In this document: positions 33,238 through 47,234 of the stretch, in pieces
Numbering within the stretch: position 1 is the stretch's first letter
How the letters are laid out: each line of letters opens with the position of its first letter
Assembly (NCBI GenBank): GCA_028984105.1
Contig: CM054821.1
Coordinates: 22,677,090-22,741,089, forward strand
Source: Lavandula angustifolia
Taxonomy: Eukaryota; Streptophyta; Magnoliopsida; Lamiales; Lamiaceae
DNA: 64,000 nucleotides
Direction: 5' to 3'
Position numbers and translations under genes: made by a program
Notes under the pieces: generated by a model
Seen by the model: the letters and a program-made list of their open reading frames with translations, nothing else
Told to the model about the DNA's origin: nothing
Database searches by the model: none

Positions 33238-34701
33238 ACATTGCGAGATTCGCTTAGAAGAAAACAATGTTCCAAACCCAACTTTCAATGAATTAGATGA
33301 AGATATTCAATAATTAAGTGAGGTCACCTCTAATAATTCACGTTGTAAAAATGTGATAGATGTTGAATATCTTTCGAACTATCATAACGAGAATGATCTA
33401 GTTATGAAATCACCGATAGACTTATTCAATGGATAATGAACAATAATGATGAAGAGAATGATCTCGAACTAGATCATGGACGGAAATACAGGGGGTGGGG
33501 AGGGTCGGCCGACCCTCCGTTCCCCATAATTTTGCTTTCGTAGGGGTTGAAATTCTTTGTTCCACCTTTTTTTTTCAATTCGTTTGACCATCCGATAGAC
33601 ACGATTTATTTCTTGTTTCTATTTCGACCCTTCAATTAAGAAATCCTATTTCTGCACCGTGTTGTCCTTTCAAATGTTTTAGACAATAGTCATCTTAAGA
33701 AATTGTTTGCTATGACAACAAAACATTCAGGAAATTATGCGTGCTTCAGAAAAAAAAAAATGGTGAATGATAACATGAATTTTGGTTTCATTTCAAGAGG
33801 ACAACCGATTGTAGATGCATATTTTCAGATGAAATGGTTAATGTACGGCATTGGATTTGATTGAAAGAATCGATCTTCATTTTTTAAGTAATTATTATCA
33901 CTTTATATTCTTATTAGACTATTTTTTATTATTTATTTTTTTCCTTATATAGCGAAAATTTTACTCTGTCCGTCCCCCTATTTGTAGACACAATCTTTTC
34001 GACATTATTATTTTATCGAAAGAAAAACGCTTAACCGAGATTAACTGTATTTCCTTTGGCACTGACGATATATATATTTTCTTGTTTCTCAAGTTCAGTA
34101 GCCTCTGCCCTCTGGTAAATAATCCTGTTTCAATTTACGCTCAGCTAAATACCTGTTCCTGTCTTCGAATTTGCTTTGATTGCTCATGTTTACAGGCGAA
34201 GGTCCTGACGCACGAATTTGCAGAAGAAGAGGAAAGGAAGAAATAGTGCGTCGCAATTAATCAAACTAATGAAAATTCTCCTACATCGACACTAAAGAAG
34301 AAGGTTCCATCTCCAAGCTGAAAATCAGCAATGTTACACTCGTCCAATTTGATTACCACATATGAAAGTCTAATACCACACCTTACAAAGGCCCAACTTT
34401 CACCAAAACCATGAAAATGGACTTCCAAGCTGTTCAGTCGACTTGATGAAGAGTACAATAATCGGAGACAGAAAGACACCCTTACGAAATATGCGCGTAT
34501 GTCCGGCACATGTCAATGTTTGGCTCTACAGTGGATGTATCGTGACTTCATGGGAGATTCTAATTCCGCCCAATCAAAGGTGCCAAGCAGAAATCTTCGG
34601 TTTTCCCAGCTGTCCCTGTGCATTACTTCCATATAGACTGGAGACATGGCTTGAGACGAGATACTTTTAACTTCCACCGGTTTCAATAATTCGTTGTCGT
34701 A
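33238..34701. other. Intergenic: degraded TE scraps and 3' flank of the RS gene
   Basis: About 1.5 kb. Positions 33483-33525 carry a GC-rich piece with the palindrome GAGGGTCGGCCGACCCTC, like a TE end. About 33960-34010 resembles a Stowaway end (ctctgtccgtccccc). The minus-strand open frame 34509-34261 has no secure identity. The part nearest 34702 is probably 3' untranslated sequence of the RS-rich gene. Confidence 0.45.
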
Positions 34702-37700
34702 CTAGTGTCGACGGTGCACGGGTGATCTGGATCTTGATCTTGATGATGATTTTTTCCCCCTGAAATTGCATATTGATATGCTTATATGAATGCTAGAGTT
34801 ACATTTAATGGCTGCAAACAATACTTTTCACCTGAGTTGCGAGCTGCCAAGACTGATGGATGGACAAGTGCCATAAATAATTACAGAATTCAACTCAAAA
34901 AGGGACTAGGAGGATACCTGGTACTCTCAAGAGAAGAGTAGGGAGAATGCCTGCGCTTAGAATGCTTGCTAGGAGACCGCGAAACTTGTCTAAAAGGAAA
35001 CGTTACATACTAAGAAGTGAGAATAGGGCATAGGATTTACTTTCTCTTCTCTTTCAGAGTTGCACACATCCAGAGAAAATAACAGTTGGCGTAATAATAC
35101 TTGTTAGGGCCTAGAGGGATACAAAATATATGACTGCAAATGCCAGAGAGCACTGTAACCCATATTCTCTCCGTTTTTAGGAACAAATGCCAGAGAAATC
35201 AGGACAGATAAGATGTGCAAACACATCAAATAGGTATATGCTTAGTATCTTAAAACCCGATCATGCCATGTGACAACTGTGGTTCAATAACCTACTAGAG
35301 TAAGTTATGGCCTTCTCGACTTCCTGAGTCATACGACTTTGAATTTATCCAAAAACGTTATTGATAAGTTAAGTCATTAGTGCAACACGTCGATTTCTGT
35401 TTTTGGACTTCAGAATTTCAATCAGGCATGTCAACTGAGACATCAAGAAAACTAAAAATCACCTTTCTATGTTGGAAAATATCTGTTGCTAACTGATATG
35501 CAACATTTCCAGACGCCAGAAAAAAAAGTTTTTAAGGAACTATTTTCAAAGGACTTGAGTTACATTTGTTGCACAAAAATTTGAAAATCAAATAAACCTT
35601 CTTGTCATTATAAGGCTACAGCCAAGCAGAAGAGATCATGGATGTAAACTACAACAGAAAAAACCCGGGATGAACAACACTACGAACAAGTAATAATAAT
35701 AACACACCAAGATAATTCGCATGAAGTACATGCACAAGCAAAGAAGCCAAATCATAGTGCTCCTCTGACTTATTATAAGGCAATTGCTTATATCAATAAA
35801 TCCCTTATGCATCTGCTAAACAAATTCGTATTCATCCTAGGTTTGATCTAAGTCAACATAAAATGTACCTATAGAAGCAGATAATGCACGCTTTAGAGCA
35901 GAAGAGTGTCTATCATTAGGCACCAAACATATTCTACCAAAAATCATGACCTGTCAAGAGAAATAGGAACTAAAACCTTTATAAAGAAAGAAAGATCCTA
36001 AAGTTACTTTTGGAGCAAGACGGGTTTCTTTTCATACAACTCAGAAATAGCAGGAACCACAAAACCTACTTGCCGAAAAATCAAATCATAACCAAGAGAT
36101 CAAAAGAAAGTAAGAAACAGGTAGAGAAACAATAATCACGAGATGTCACTTTTAATCAGAAATCAAATCAAGTCATTATGTTGAGAATATGCGGTAATGT
36201 TACAAAAAAAAGTCTTATGCATATACTGGAAGAAATTATTGATTTCTGGATATTGTTTTTACAATGCCAGCTTCAGGGAGTTCCTATACAGAGAAAATCC
36301 AACCAAAAAAAAAAGCATTCTCTAAATCAAGCAAACATATACTCCAAGTAATAATTACAGGCTTTAGCTGACAAGCCTATAGAACTCTAGTTTTTTTTGG
36401 TCTCTTCATTTATGTGCCTTCTTCTATAAGAAAAACATGCTTGAAAGGATGGAAATATTTCCCAAAAACAAATGAGGCTATAAATATAAAAACTATCAAT
36501 GTGTTCGGAACAAACTTTGAGGTACCTTTTTCTTGTCCTGGTAGACAATGGAGATTTACGTCTTCCTGAGTGATGTGATTTCCTGAACACAATTTATATA
36601 TCATAAGAACTAAGCCTGAGAGATTACTAACAAGCTAATGATATATTGCACAGATGTTTACCTTTTAGAATCATCTGATGACTCATCACCAGAATCATTT
36701 GCACGACTAACCATTGTGTTATCATTGTTCTCTCTATCCCTAGCACCAACTGAAGATGACCGATGCCGTTTATATCTGCTGGATTCACTACCATTTTTAT
36801 TTCTGTGCCGTTCTTTTCTGTCATCCCCTGTTCTCTCTTTCCTTTTCTCATCCTTATCTCTTTTACTACTAGTTCTTCTATCTGTGTGCGCCTCAGTTTT
36901 TCCTTCCTTGTCATCAGAAGAGGGAAGCTTTCTTGATTCAGTATTCTTTGCCTTTTCACCAGTCTTAATTTTCTCCTTTATTTCATCTTTTGAGTTATCA
37001 TGATAGCCTTTTCTATCAGTTCTTGCCCGCCTTTCAGCATGTCTTGTATGTTCTTCATCTTCCTTCTCATCCAGTCTACCCTTTGAACTTTCTGAGTCCT
37101 CATGCTCCTTCTTCATTGAGCTCCTTTTGTTTTCAAGCTCGTTATTTTTATATCCGTTTCGGGTGTTTTGGTCCTTTTGTATACGGGAATCACTATTGGG
37201 CCACTTTTTGCCCGCAAAACTTTTATCTGGTATTTCATTTCTCTCAACAGACTTGTCAATCAAAGAATTGCTCAAGTTAGATGTATCATAACTACACTGG
37301 AATTCGCTTTCTCCAATCTCGGACAATCTTTTAGAGTCTTTAGCGCCCATATTATCATTTGACTCCAAATGAGCAACATTACCTGGATCCTTTCCGCCAC
37401 TGCAACTAGCATCCAATTTTTCCGAAATATTTCTTAGTTCTTCTGTTTCTTTCTTGTAACCACCATTCTCAACGACAGAATCACCTTTCAAAAGCTTGCT
37501 TGAAGAGGAGTGCTGGTGCATGGAGCTCTCCGTTGAATTTGGCTTACCTGAACTCTGTATCTCATCTTCCTCGTCTGAGGCATAACTACCCAGCCCCAGT
37601 ATATCTCTGGGAGAGCCAGAAGTAGACTTTTCACTAGCATCCTCATCATCACTTCCCTTGGTCTTGGTTGGGATCAGAACCTTAGCGGAGGCCTTGGGTG

Positions 37701-40700
37701 TTGAAAATGATGGAGTAGAAGGCAACATGTGGTGGTTTGACAAGACACTATCCTGACCAACTAAACCAAAGGCAAAGACATAAGAAAAGTTAGCATTCAA
37801 AAAGAAAGAAAAGACAAAATTATTCTTTTGCAACCATCCTAATAAATCCACATTCCACAATAATGTGAAAAATGTAACACAGGGAATAGAATTAATATGA
37901 AAAGGGAGTCCACTCGTAGTGAGCCACCTTCAACTGAGAGATCGTCTTCTTTCAGAACTTTGGTTGCTATTTCATCAAACAGTTCGTCAGTAACCTGTCA
38001 AATACCCTATGATCAGAACATGTCTGGAAGCCAAACGTGAAGTTTATTAGTAATTGACCAGCTGTACCTTCAGAAGAACTTCAGTCAGGACACGCTTTAT
38101 CTCCTGGTTAATAGCTGCACTTCTAGCAGCTTCAACCTCATCCTAGAAAGAGCAAGAAATATTCAGATCTGGAACTCAGAGTTCTACTGCTTTTGAATGT
38201 CAAATGGGAAATGTGAGTGCTTTAGGAACAAAATGCAATAGATAGCAATATAGGATACTCAAGCTACAAATAACTAATGAATCATATTACATACATTCTT
38301 GTCAAGTGGGGTGGAAAACACTCGGATAAAATCATTACAAGATATAACTCTCATTGATATATAAACATGCCAGTAAACTGAAACGTGAAAAAATAAAAAG
38401 AGGTAGAATACAAATATAATGGGATGTACAGCTGTAGATAAGTGGGTGGCAATGACCATAGAGTGAAAGATTTTATCAAATGCAATGTTGTGTGTGAACG
38501 GAGAGAAATGTATAGGGTGTGCCGGTGGTGGTGCCGGTTGGGGGGGAGGAGGGGGTATCACCTCATCTTCATCTTCAGTTGATCCCCATGAATCAATGCT
38601 TTTGGCATCTGAGTGGTCTCCCTTCCTATTATCGTCCTCCATGAATTGTGAATCTTCTTTCGGCAAATCCGTGGCAGGACTTGAGCTTGTGATAACTGCC
38701 TTGTTCTTAATGATTTCTTCCCTAAGCCAATTAGGCACTGACGCCTAAAAACCCAAAACAAATTTCATGTGACTAGACTTGTTATTAAATTGAAGGCTGA
38801 TAATATGTTAATAAAGGAAATAGTCAAAACAATAAAATCTAAAGACATCATTTGGAGTAGAGATAAGTTTCATCAGGATTTTGTGAAAATCCTAAATAGA
38901 TATCTCTAATCAATAATGCAGTCAATTTAAAACTGGTAAGCATTTTAAAGAAATGTCGAATCCTAATTTTTATGAGGTCCTCGGAGATCCCTGTATAAAG
39001 GTCTCTCCTCTGGATATAGAGATAGAAGAGTGACGTTCTCTTTGAGTGTCAGGGAATCCTTATTCCAGGGGTATTTGGTATTGGTACTATGAGATTTAAC
39101 TGTTCATAAACACTGTAATTATTTTATCCTGCTGTAGTGAATACCTCCGTCTCCATGCATGTAGCCAATTTGGGTGAACCACATAGAATTGTGTCTTTTC
39201 TAGAAGGTAATCAATTAAAAAAGTGTATTTTGATATCACTAGACAATCTGCATTTTGGGAGTACTTTATTTTGTTAATTTTATGATGTGGCTCAAATCTT
39301 AATCCTTAAAGAAAATTGAATCTTATCCCACATCGGATAATTAATGAAGTTTATCATTAATTTCACCTATAAATAGATAGGTTCTCTAATTGTTTTAAGT
39401 GTGCTTCTACGCATCATAGTCCACATGTTATGAGATTAGTTAGTTGGACTAATTGACCATGTTTTTGTAGGTATGTGTTTTTGGGTCTAGAACCATATTC
39501 CGGAGGCCCATTTTGTATTATCCTCTTTATTAGTGGATTGTTTCTCCACCGCCCGTGGATGTAGGTCGGTTGACAAAACCACGTTAAATTCTTTGTGCTT
39601 ATTTCTTTTCTCTTTGTGTTATTCTTTGTTATTGTCTCTGTTGGGTTTTCAAGAACCCGTTCGTCACATTTTGACCCGTTCGTCACATTTTGGAGGGTCC
39701 GAAGATCCTAACAAGTGGTATCAGAGCCAAGGTTTGGCTCGTGACAATGACAATAACAAAGATTGTAGTCGAGAAATTTGAAGGCTTTTGAAAGAGGTGG
39801 AGCATGTTTGAGGAGGAAGCACCATGACGTGAAGTTTCATATTATCGGGTACTGTTTTGCCAAGGAAGATTCCAATTCTGAAGATTTAAAGGATGGATGA
39901 TCCTTGTTCGAGGGACACAGCGAGTTTGTTGGTATTCTGATTTGTATTGAGCCCATTGAGGCTTTTGCGGAGGCGGTGGAGCAAGATCGTTCTGTGTTCG
40001 CAAATGGAGTTTTGGTCGATGTGAAGATTTGTTATGTTGGATTGGATATTTGGAATTTTCGCCACGGTGGAGATTGTTATGATGTGGCTCAAATCATAAT
40101 CCTTAATGAAAATTGAATCTTATCCACATCGGATAATTAATGAAGTTTATCATTAATTTAACCTATAAATAGATAGGTTCTCTAATTGTTTTAAGTATGC
40201 TTCTACACATCATAGCCCACATGTTATGAGATTAGTTAGTTGGACTAATTGACTATGTTTTTATGGGTATGTATTTTCGGGCCTAGGACCATATTCCGGA
40301 GGCTCATTTTGTATTATCCTCTTTATTAGTGGATTGTTTCTCCACCGCCCGTCGATGTAGGTCGGTTGACCGAACAACGTTAAATTCTTTGTGCCTATTT
40401 CTTTTTCTCTGTGTTATTCTTTGTTATTGTCTCGGTTGGGTTCCAAGAACTCGTTCGTCACATTTTGAGGGTCCAAAGATCCTAACAGTTAAGTATTACA
40501 TTTGCATTTTGATATCACTATCCAATCTGGTGTTACATAAGGTAATATTTCCCAAAACAATATAGTGATACTCACTTTTTTAGGACGCTCAGCTGCACCA
40601 TAAGCATCTCCTGAAAAAGTTGTTGGGTGAGGTGTTACTCCTGCACCAACGCCAAAAGCAGCACCTACCATTGGAACAGTATGCTGGAAACCAGGGCCCA

Positions 40701-43700
40701 GAGGATATATTGAAGCAGTATGACCAGAAACTGGAGAAGGAATAGCTATTGGTTGATCAACCTGAAAGAAACCAAATGGCATTAACAGCAAGGAAATGAA
40801 ACAACAAGAATAAACAAATTTGGATTCACAACCTGTGGCCCTAATGGCATCATTGGAGGTGCTGGAGGATAAGCAGCTCCATGTACAGTAGAGGGAGGCC
40901 ATGCATAATTTGAAGACATAGCAGCTGAAGGATCCCCACCTCTAACAGAGACGTTGGACGAGTGGCCATAATTGGGTTGGACATGTGAGCCAGGATCACG
41001 ATTGAAATGCGCTGCAAAATGCAGTGGTTGATCACTAATGTCAGTTACGGACTCAGCTGGATGGCTACCGTGTACATGATGAGGCTCCTCCACCCATCCA
41101 AATCTGCTAGCTGTAGGTGGCATGTGCTGAATATGATGTGGTTGATGAGATAGAACAGGTGTAGGTGAAGAGCTATAAAGCTTTTCATATCTATCTCCAG
41201 CCTCCAGATTACCTGCAATAAAGAACAAAAATCAGGAAGTTTTTCATGATAAAAAGCCAAGCAACATTACAAGCATAAGACTAGACCAGAGTTAAAATGG
41301 TATATAAGAGCTAATAGGATGATGTGACCAGAACCATAACCCGCCATTTAGCAGACAGGGCCCACCAGCCTGGCAGGCAGAGAAACCTCAACCTACTTTG
41401 GACCGGATGGCATACCTAAAATATTACTGAAAAGAGTTCTAACTAATTGGTCTTCTCAAACCCAATAAACATTTTCTATTGTTTAAAGAGAAGTTAGAAA
41501 TAGCCTCATTTGTTTCTCATTAGATTTTTTTTTTCTTGTCAAAAATCCAAAACCCGATCGTGTATATGCTCGCTTCTGCAACTGCCAACTGAGTGACAGC
41601 GGGGAGGACCAGATTTTTTTAGGAGTGACAACGGCCTGTTTGCGCACAGGGTTTTCAACTTGTCATTGAATCCACTATGGAAGGTGGTTAACATACCGGG
41701 ACTCGTGACATGCTTTTAAGGAGCTGTTGTTCCTAGGTGAAGAGGGGGAAATTAGGTGTTGGGTCAATACTCCCCAACCCAACCCAATCTGTTTTGTGGT
41801 GGGCTGGATTAGCCCAACGGGCCTAACCAAATTAACAGCTCTAAGAACTACAAAATGTATAATTTCAATTTGGGATATTAATTAAAACTTTTATCCCTGA
41901 CTGTTCTAATGTCTTATCTGCTTGATAATGGATAGTACTATTAACAGAACAACTCTTCAGCTAAGCATCCTGTAGCCCTAAAGGCTAAAGGATTTCCCAG
42001 AGTAATGTACAACTTAAAAATAACAGCCGAGCATTAAACTCTTCACAACTTCAGAAATTGATGTGTTTCTTTCAAATATACACATACATGTCCACGATCC
42101 TCAGTGCAATGTTATATTTCACAATTCACACAATTGTTTGAAATGTAGAAGCAGGCGGAACCATGACTTAAGCATAAGATTCTGAGCAATACCAATATAC
42201 TAATTAATTTTTTACCTGCAACAGAAGAATAACTAGAAGGTACCTCCTGCTGATGGATTAATGGAGTTATAGGTGATTTCTTTTGTGGCGGAAACGGTGG
42301 AACTGAATTTCCAGCTATGCCTCCATCTCTTGCAGCAAAGGATGCATGACTACCTGCAGCATAAGATGATTGCCCAGAACTCATGTATTGAAAATCTTGC
42401 AACTGTGTTCCAGCAGTCCTGTTTGACGCCCCCATTGCAGCTGGAAATTGATGATAGTTTGATGCTGGAGCTAATGGTGTATGTCCATCAACACATTGAG
42501 GATCCATGGATTGAGGATGATCATGCAAATGATTTTGCTCTTCAGGTCTTCCAGCTGGTATAAACTGTGACGAAGTTTGTTGACCGTAAGAGGCAGATTT
42601 TGCAGCAGCCCATGCCTTAGCTCTAGCTGCCCAGTCTTCTTCGATGTTATTTGCTGGAGCTGCAGATCCAATTTATGTTCAGCAGATATAAAGAAGATGC
42701 TAATAAAACATATTCGCTGAGTAGAATTCCAAGCAAGGCAAGAGGTGAAATGAAATAAGATGTATAAATTGTTCATTAATTGGTACCCTCTAATCTAAAG
42801 TGACTACAATTGTGCTCCAATTTAGCCATATTTTGACATTGCTATAAGTAGCTTAGGTCAAAGTTCCCTTAGGTCATATAGACACATGTAATTAAAAAAA
42901 ATCCGAAGCTACAATAAAGGCAAAGACCCCATAGTTTGATTGCAAAATAGACACAAAATGTTTACCGCCCAGTGACATATTGCTAATATTTAATGTAATT
43001 TGCACTTTGTATATACCAGTGATGTAACGCCCCAAAATTTTCGATATAAAATGCATTGCATATCTATTCATGCATGTTATCAAGTGTTTTAGTTCTGTAA
43101 GTTGCGCTTAGAAATTTAAATGAAAATTAAAGCATTTATCTTATTTGTCATTAAATCATTTTTTGTTATGTAAATTTATTTTGAACTTTGAATGTGTTTA
43201 TTTATATCATATTATGATTATATTGTTATTGTAGAGATATAAATCATGATAGAATTATAAGACAAGAATAATATTTATTTATTTTGAATTTCCTAAACCA
43301 AGTAGGATTCATAAAAGGATATATTATTTATTATTATATTAAGTTATTAAGAGAAAATTTTATATTATTTTTATGATTAAAATAGATATTTTATGTGTGA
43401 TATTTATGTTTATGATCAATTTTAATTGTGTCTATATCATAATCCAACTATGATTGAATCTCTTATATGGTAGGTGATAGACTAAATTCTATCTAAATTA
43501 TATAAATACGAAAATAATTATGGATAAAATATATTTGATACCTTATATGATTAGGGATCTTTAGATAATGATTTCTAGGCCTATAAATACCCTTAGACGC
43601 TCATAATATAGCATCCCATAAAATTTTTGAAAATCTGCTAGCATATCTGCGAACTGTTTCAAGAATTATTTACACATCTTCCCGTCGCCATATCATCGTG

Positions 43701-46700
43701 AAAATTTAGGATCATCTTCCTCGGTATGTCTCGTATACTCTATTATTTTCTTTAGAATTTTACAAGCATGATAAGTATTTGTTAAAAATTATTCTTCGTA
43801 ACCTGCCAGTTTTTGATGGCATGTTCATGAGCTTGAAAGGAAAATTGTTTTTCATGTTTTATTTACATTGTTTTCGACCATGCTGAATTTTAATGGGCTA
43901 TAATACATGTTAGGTCATTCATGTTAAAAATATAGAATTTTTAGGATACGTTTACTATTTATTTGTTAACTTATTTCTTGATGTGTCAAATTAATCAATG
44001 CATGAATGAATTGTTAATAAAAGTAAGATTATATTTAATATACTTAAATTTATCATTATGTGAAACCATTAATGTTGCATGTTAATAAGTAGATTATGTA
44101 TAATATACGTTGCTTGATTATTATGATCTATTTGTATTTATGAATTATTGAAATTGTTGATGCATGCATGACCTTCTATGTAGAGTCATTAAGATAAATT
44201 TCCATGTATAGGATCGGCGCGCAGGACTTAAACATTGATATCCATTATTTTTCATCAAGTCAAAGTTAAGGTGGGGAATTCTTGATGTTTATCCTTATTA
44301 TATCTTTTACTTGAGTTTTTCATGTGACTATAGTACAGGATCAATGAAACTATGAACGAGGGATATAAGGTCGACGGGCCTATACCAGCGAGGGACCTTC
44401 GGGTCAAGCCTACGGGCTGCTATGTCTATGGATCTTCGGATCAACCATGCTATGTTACCATGTCTATGTTATCGTGTTTAAATTCGGTATCGTTTATAAT
44501 CTGGATAAATGCATTTCCCCACTGAGTAGTCGTACTCATCCCTATCATTTTAACATTTTTTAGGAAATGGCTCGGCCGATGCGTAGAAGTGTTGGTGGTG
44601 ATGGTCACGAGGAGGACTTATCGTATTTAAATTATTGTTTTTAGTTTATGAACTTTACGTTATTTCTTTTGAAATGTTAGACGTGGTAAATTTTTATTTA
44701 AGACTTCCGCTGAGTATGAAAATAACCTAAGTTTTGCAATGGTTCCATTGAATGAAAATGTTTTGAAAGAGTTGAAATATGCATGTTAAATATGAAGTAG
44801 CGTCCCTTGTAAAGTTATGAAAATTGGGGTGTTACAAGTGATCTTATTTGTCCTACCACATTTATGACTTAACATGCCAGATTGGAGAGAAAAAACTGGT
44901 TATTCCTACTTTGCAACAAATCAAAAGGTTAGATCTTTATTACAACGTTCGAAACATCGCGTTTACTTTGCAATGTGATTGTTTTGGCAACTAACCCTCG
45001 TAACAATAGTTCTCATGCTTAAACTTAATTCAATAATTTTCACAAAAAGAAGTAATTTTCCATTTTATAGTCATTAAATTGAAAAGGCTACAACAATGAC
45101 TACCACAAAGGAAATAAAATATGAATTCAAAGAGCAACACTTAATTGTCAATAAAATATTTTCAGCATTATAGTTAAGAACTTCAATGCTGCAATCAGGA
45201 ATTTCAGTAGAAAATCCAGATATTTAAGAAACAGTAAAAAGTCAAAATGATGGATTATAGGTCATGGAGGTTTTCACAAAGTAGCATCCATCAAGTAACA
45301 GATAGGGGTTTTCTTTTTACAGATTTTTACCTTAACTAGCAGCTAATATAGATGGTTAGAACATTAATCAAGTAGATCCAATGCAACACACTTCTAATCC
45401 AGAACAAAAGACAAATGAAGAACAGAGAAGATAATTTTGGTGGAGGTCATATCATTCTAAGAACATGAACTGATTCTGACATCCATTCTGGAACCCCAAC
45501 AAGAAAAGGAGCACGGTTCAAGCTTTCCCTCTAATACAGGAAAAACCCACCCTTGATCATTTCCAGAATTTCACTTTAGTTAAGATAAGTAAAACGACCC
45601 AACTCAGAAGTCCACTCTTCTCCATGGATAGATTGGTAGGGGCTGATTATCTTTTTACGTCAATCATATACTAGTCGTAAATAATTAAAGAAAGAAACTA
45701 GACATCAAATAGGCAGCATCTATATTATGACTTAATACAACATATTGAACAGGTATGAACTATGGTCGTGAGGCTGTAACAACGTTCATTTTTCTTCTCT
45801 TCTCATGAATAGGACAAGAGGGGGCTTAATGTTAAGAAACAATTTTTTAATATTGCTTTGAAGAAAGTTTCTAGCCAAACCTTGTGTGAAACTGTATTGA
45901 CAAAGCAAGAAAAAATCATGCATATATGTTATTAGCATAAACATGAAAGCATAGTAAATTTCCAAGCAATATAGCATCCCATGGACTAACTTGGGTATTG
46001 CCAACTTTGATGATGATTCCAATTGCCACTTCCCCAATCCTACAATAATGATTATAATATGTTAAACCACAATAATTAGTCTTAGTAAAGTTCTGAAAGA
46101 CTAACCATATTAGCAAGAAACTGATACATATGAGTAGAAAATGAGTCAACCTTATTGCAAAAAAACAATAGCAGCGGCATTTACATGAAGACTAATATAG
46201 GAAAAAAATATAAGTATACAATCAAAATGGGCAGTTATCCCATCGCATTGGTACAAATTGTTTTTATATTAAACTGCTAGGAAAAATCCTTGAAGTCGAT
46301 TATAAAAATATTTAATGATAATGATCTCCTAGTGGATTACTCAAATATTTAGCATAAATGTTATCTCGTCATCTCTATCACATCAAAGAAGAAACCAAGT
46401 TCAAGGATGTTCGTCATGTCCTTTTATCGAAGTCAGAAAGTAGTCGGTTCACAAACATATCTAGTATCAATTATGGGATCTAAAACCATGGCCTTGACCA
46501 AAACTGTGAAGCAATTCTGAGATTGATCAATAAAGTTTAAGTCATCAAACGGCATTAAAATTTTCAGAAGTGAGGTTGTGGAGATTTTTTCATATGCTTC
46601 CAATATATAACATAGAAGATTGGTTAAGAAAACGAAAGTAGGAACTACTGAGTTACCCGACAAATCAGACAAAGGAGAACAGTAAAATTTACAATGGCAT

Positions 46701-47234
46701 TTTACCTTCATTTCAATGAATAAAATCCTCGTTAGTCTTAGTCATAACAAAATCATGTTGGAAGCACACAAAAACTAAACCAAGAAGACTGCTTCAACGA
46801 TTATTCAGATACCTAAACGCCAACTAATGGCATATGAAAGAAGCATAATACAAAATTAGCTCAATTACAGAGATTTAAAACTAAATCGTTATACGGTTTA
46901 TTGAATTCAATAAAGTTACCTGAGAGTAGGCTTGAGGGGGGTGAGGCGGTCTGGGCGGAACCGGGGGTGGGTAGTGAGGGTGAGGCGGAGGGTGATGCGC
47001 CGGGTATGGAGGGTATTGAGCGAGTTCAGATGAGTGAGGAGGCGGCTGCCACTGCGGCGGAGGAGGAGATGGGGAGTGTTGAGTTTGGGTTTGGTAATGA
47101 AATTGGGTAGGGGCGTAGGGCCATGGGTGGTTGGGCGTGGTCGGAGAATTTGGTGGCCTTTGGAAGGGATCCGCCGCCGACGGAGGCGGCGGCGGTGGAT
47201 ATCTCACGTAGCCGTGAGGATGCTGGAAGTCCAT
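34702..47234 (-). CDS. Proline-rich, C-terminal RS-domain nuclear protein (12 exons)
   Basis: Twelve exons join with consistent phases and GT/AG borders into 994 residues: 47234-46920, 46039-45991, 42659-42216, 41212-40833, 40761-40576, 38744-38562, 38142-38068, 37994-37928, 37760-36662, 36582-36526, 34989-34918 and 34759-34702. Exon 1 is a Pro/His-rich tract. Exons 2-3 give DWGSGNWNHHQSW and EEDWAARAKAWAAAK. Exon 6 starts ASVPNWLREEIIKNK and ends acidic. Exons 7-8 look helical (EVEAARSAAINQEIKRVL, DELFDEIATKVLKEDDL). Exon 9 encodes a 366-residue Lys/Glu/Arg/Ser-rich stretch. The last exons give RKSPLSTRTRKR, QVSRSPSSKHSKRRHSPYSS and SRSRSRSPVHRRH, a classic RS domain. Such tails mark pre-mRNA splicing or mRNA-processing factors of nuclear speckles. 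I recognise it as a conserved plant protein of unknown function but cannot name it. Intron 2 and intron 5 carry retroelement insertions. Confidence 0.88.
39273..40492 (+). mobile_element. TRIM-type miniature LTR retrotransposon in intron 5
   Basis: The element is 39278-40487 (1210 bp). LTRs are 39278-39713 and 40075-40487, the second TGTTATGATG...CCTAACA; the first has lost its TG to TT. The 5-bp duplication GTTAA flanks it at 39273-39277 and 40488-40492. The primer-binding site TGGTATCAGAGCC starts at 39716, and a purine-rich GGTGGAGAT precedes the second LTR. The ~360-base interior codes for no gag or pol. It is antisense to the host gene. Confidence 0.93.
43018..44841. mobile_element. Solo LTR (1.8 kb) in intron 2
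   Basis: 43023-44836 starts TGTAACGCCCC and ends GGGGTGTTACA, a perfect inverted terminus. It is flanked by the 5-bp duplication AGTGA (43018-43022 and 44837-44841). The interior has a TATA-like CCTATAAATACCC at about 43580 and the word CCCCACTGAGTAGTCGTACTCATCCC, of a type I associate with plant gypsy LTRs. No internal domain or second LTR is present, so it is a recombination relic. Confidence 0.88.

Noticed and set aside
34261..34509. Minus-strand ORF with a loose likeness to C-terminal parts of TIR-NBS-LRR proteins
   Set aside because: Only weak words (FHGFGESW, VRCGIRLSY) match and no NBS or LRR is near. It is probably within the 3' flank of the RS gene.
36387..36581. Open frames around 36387-36604 as a final exon of the RS gene
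   Set aside because: The exon ends at 36526 with a GT donor, and the true next exons (34989-34918 and 34759-34702) restore the RS tail and stop in phase.
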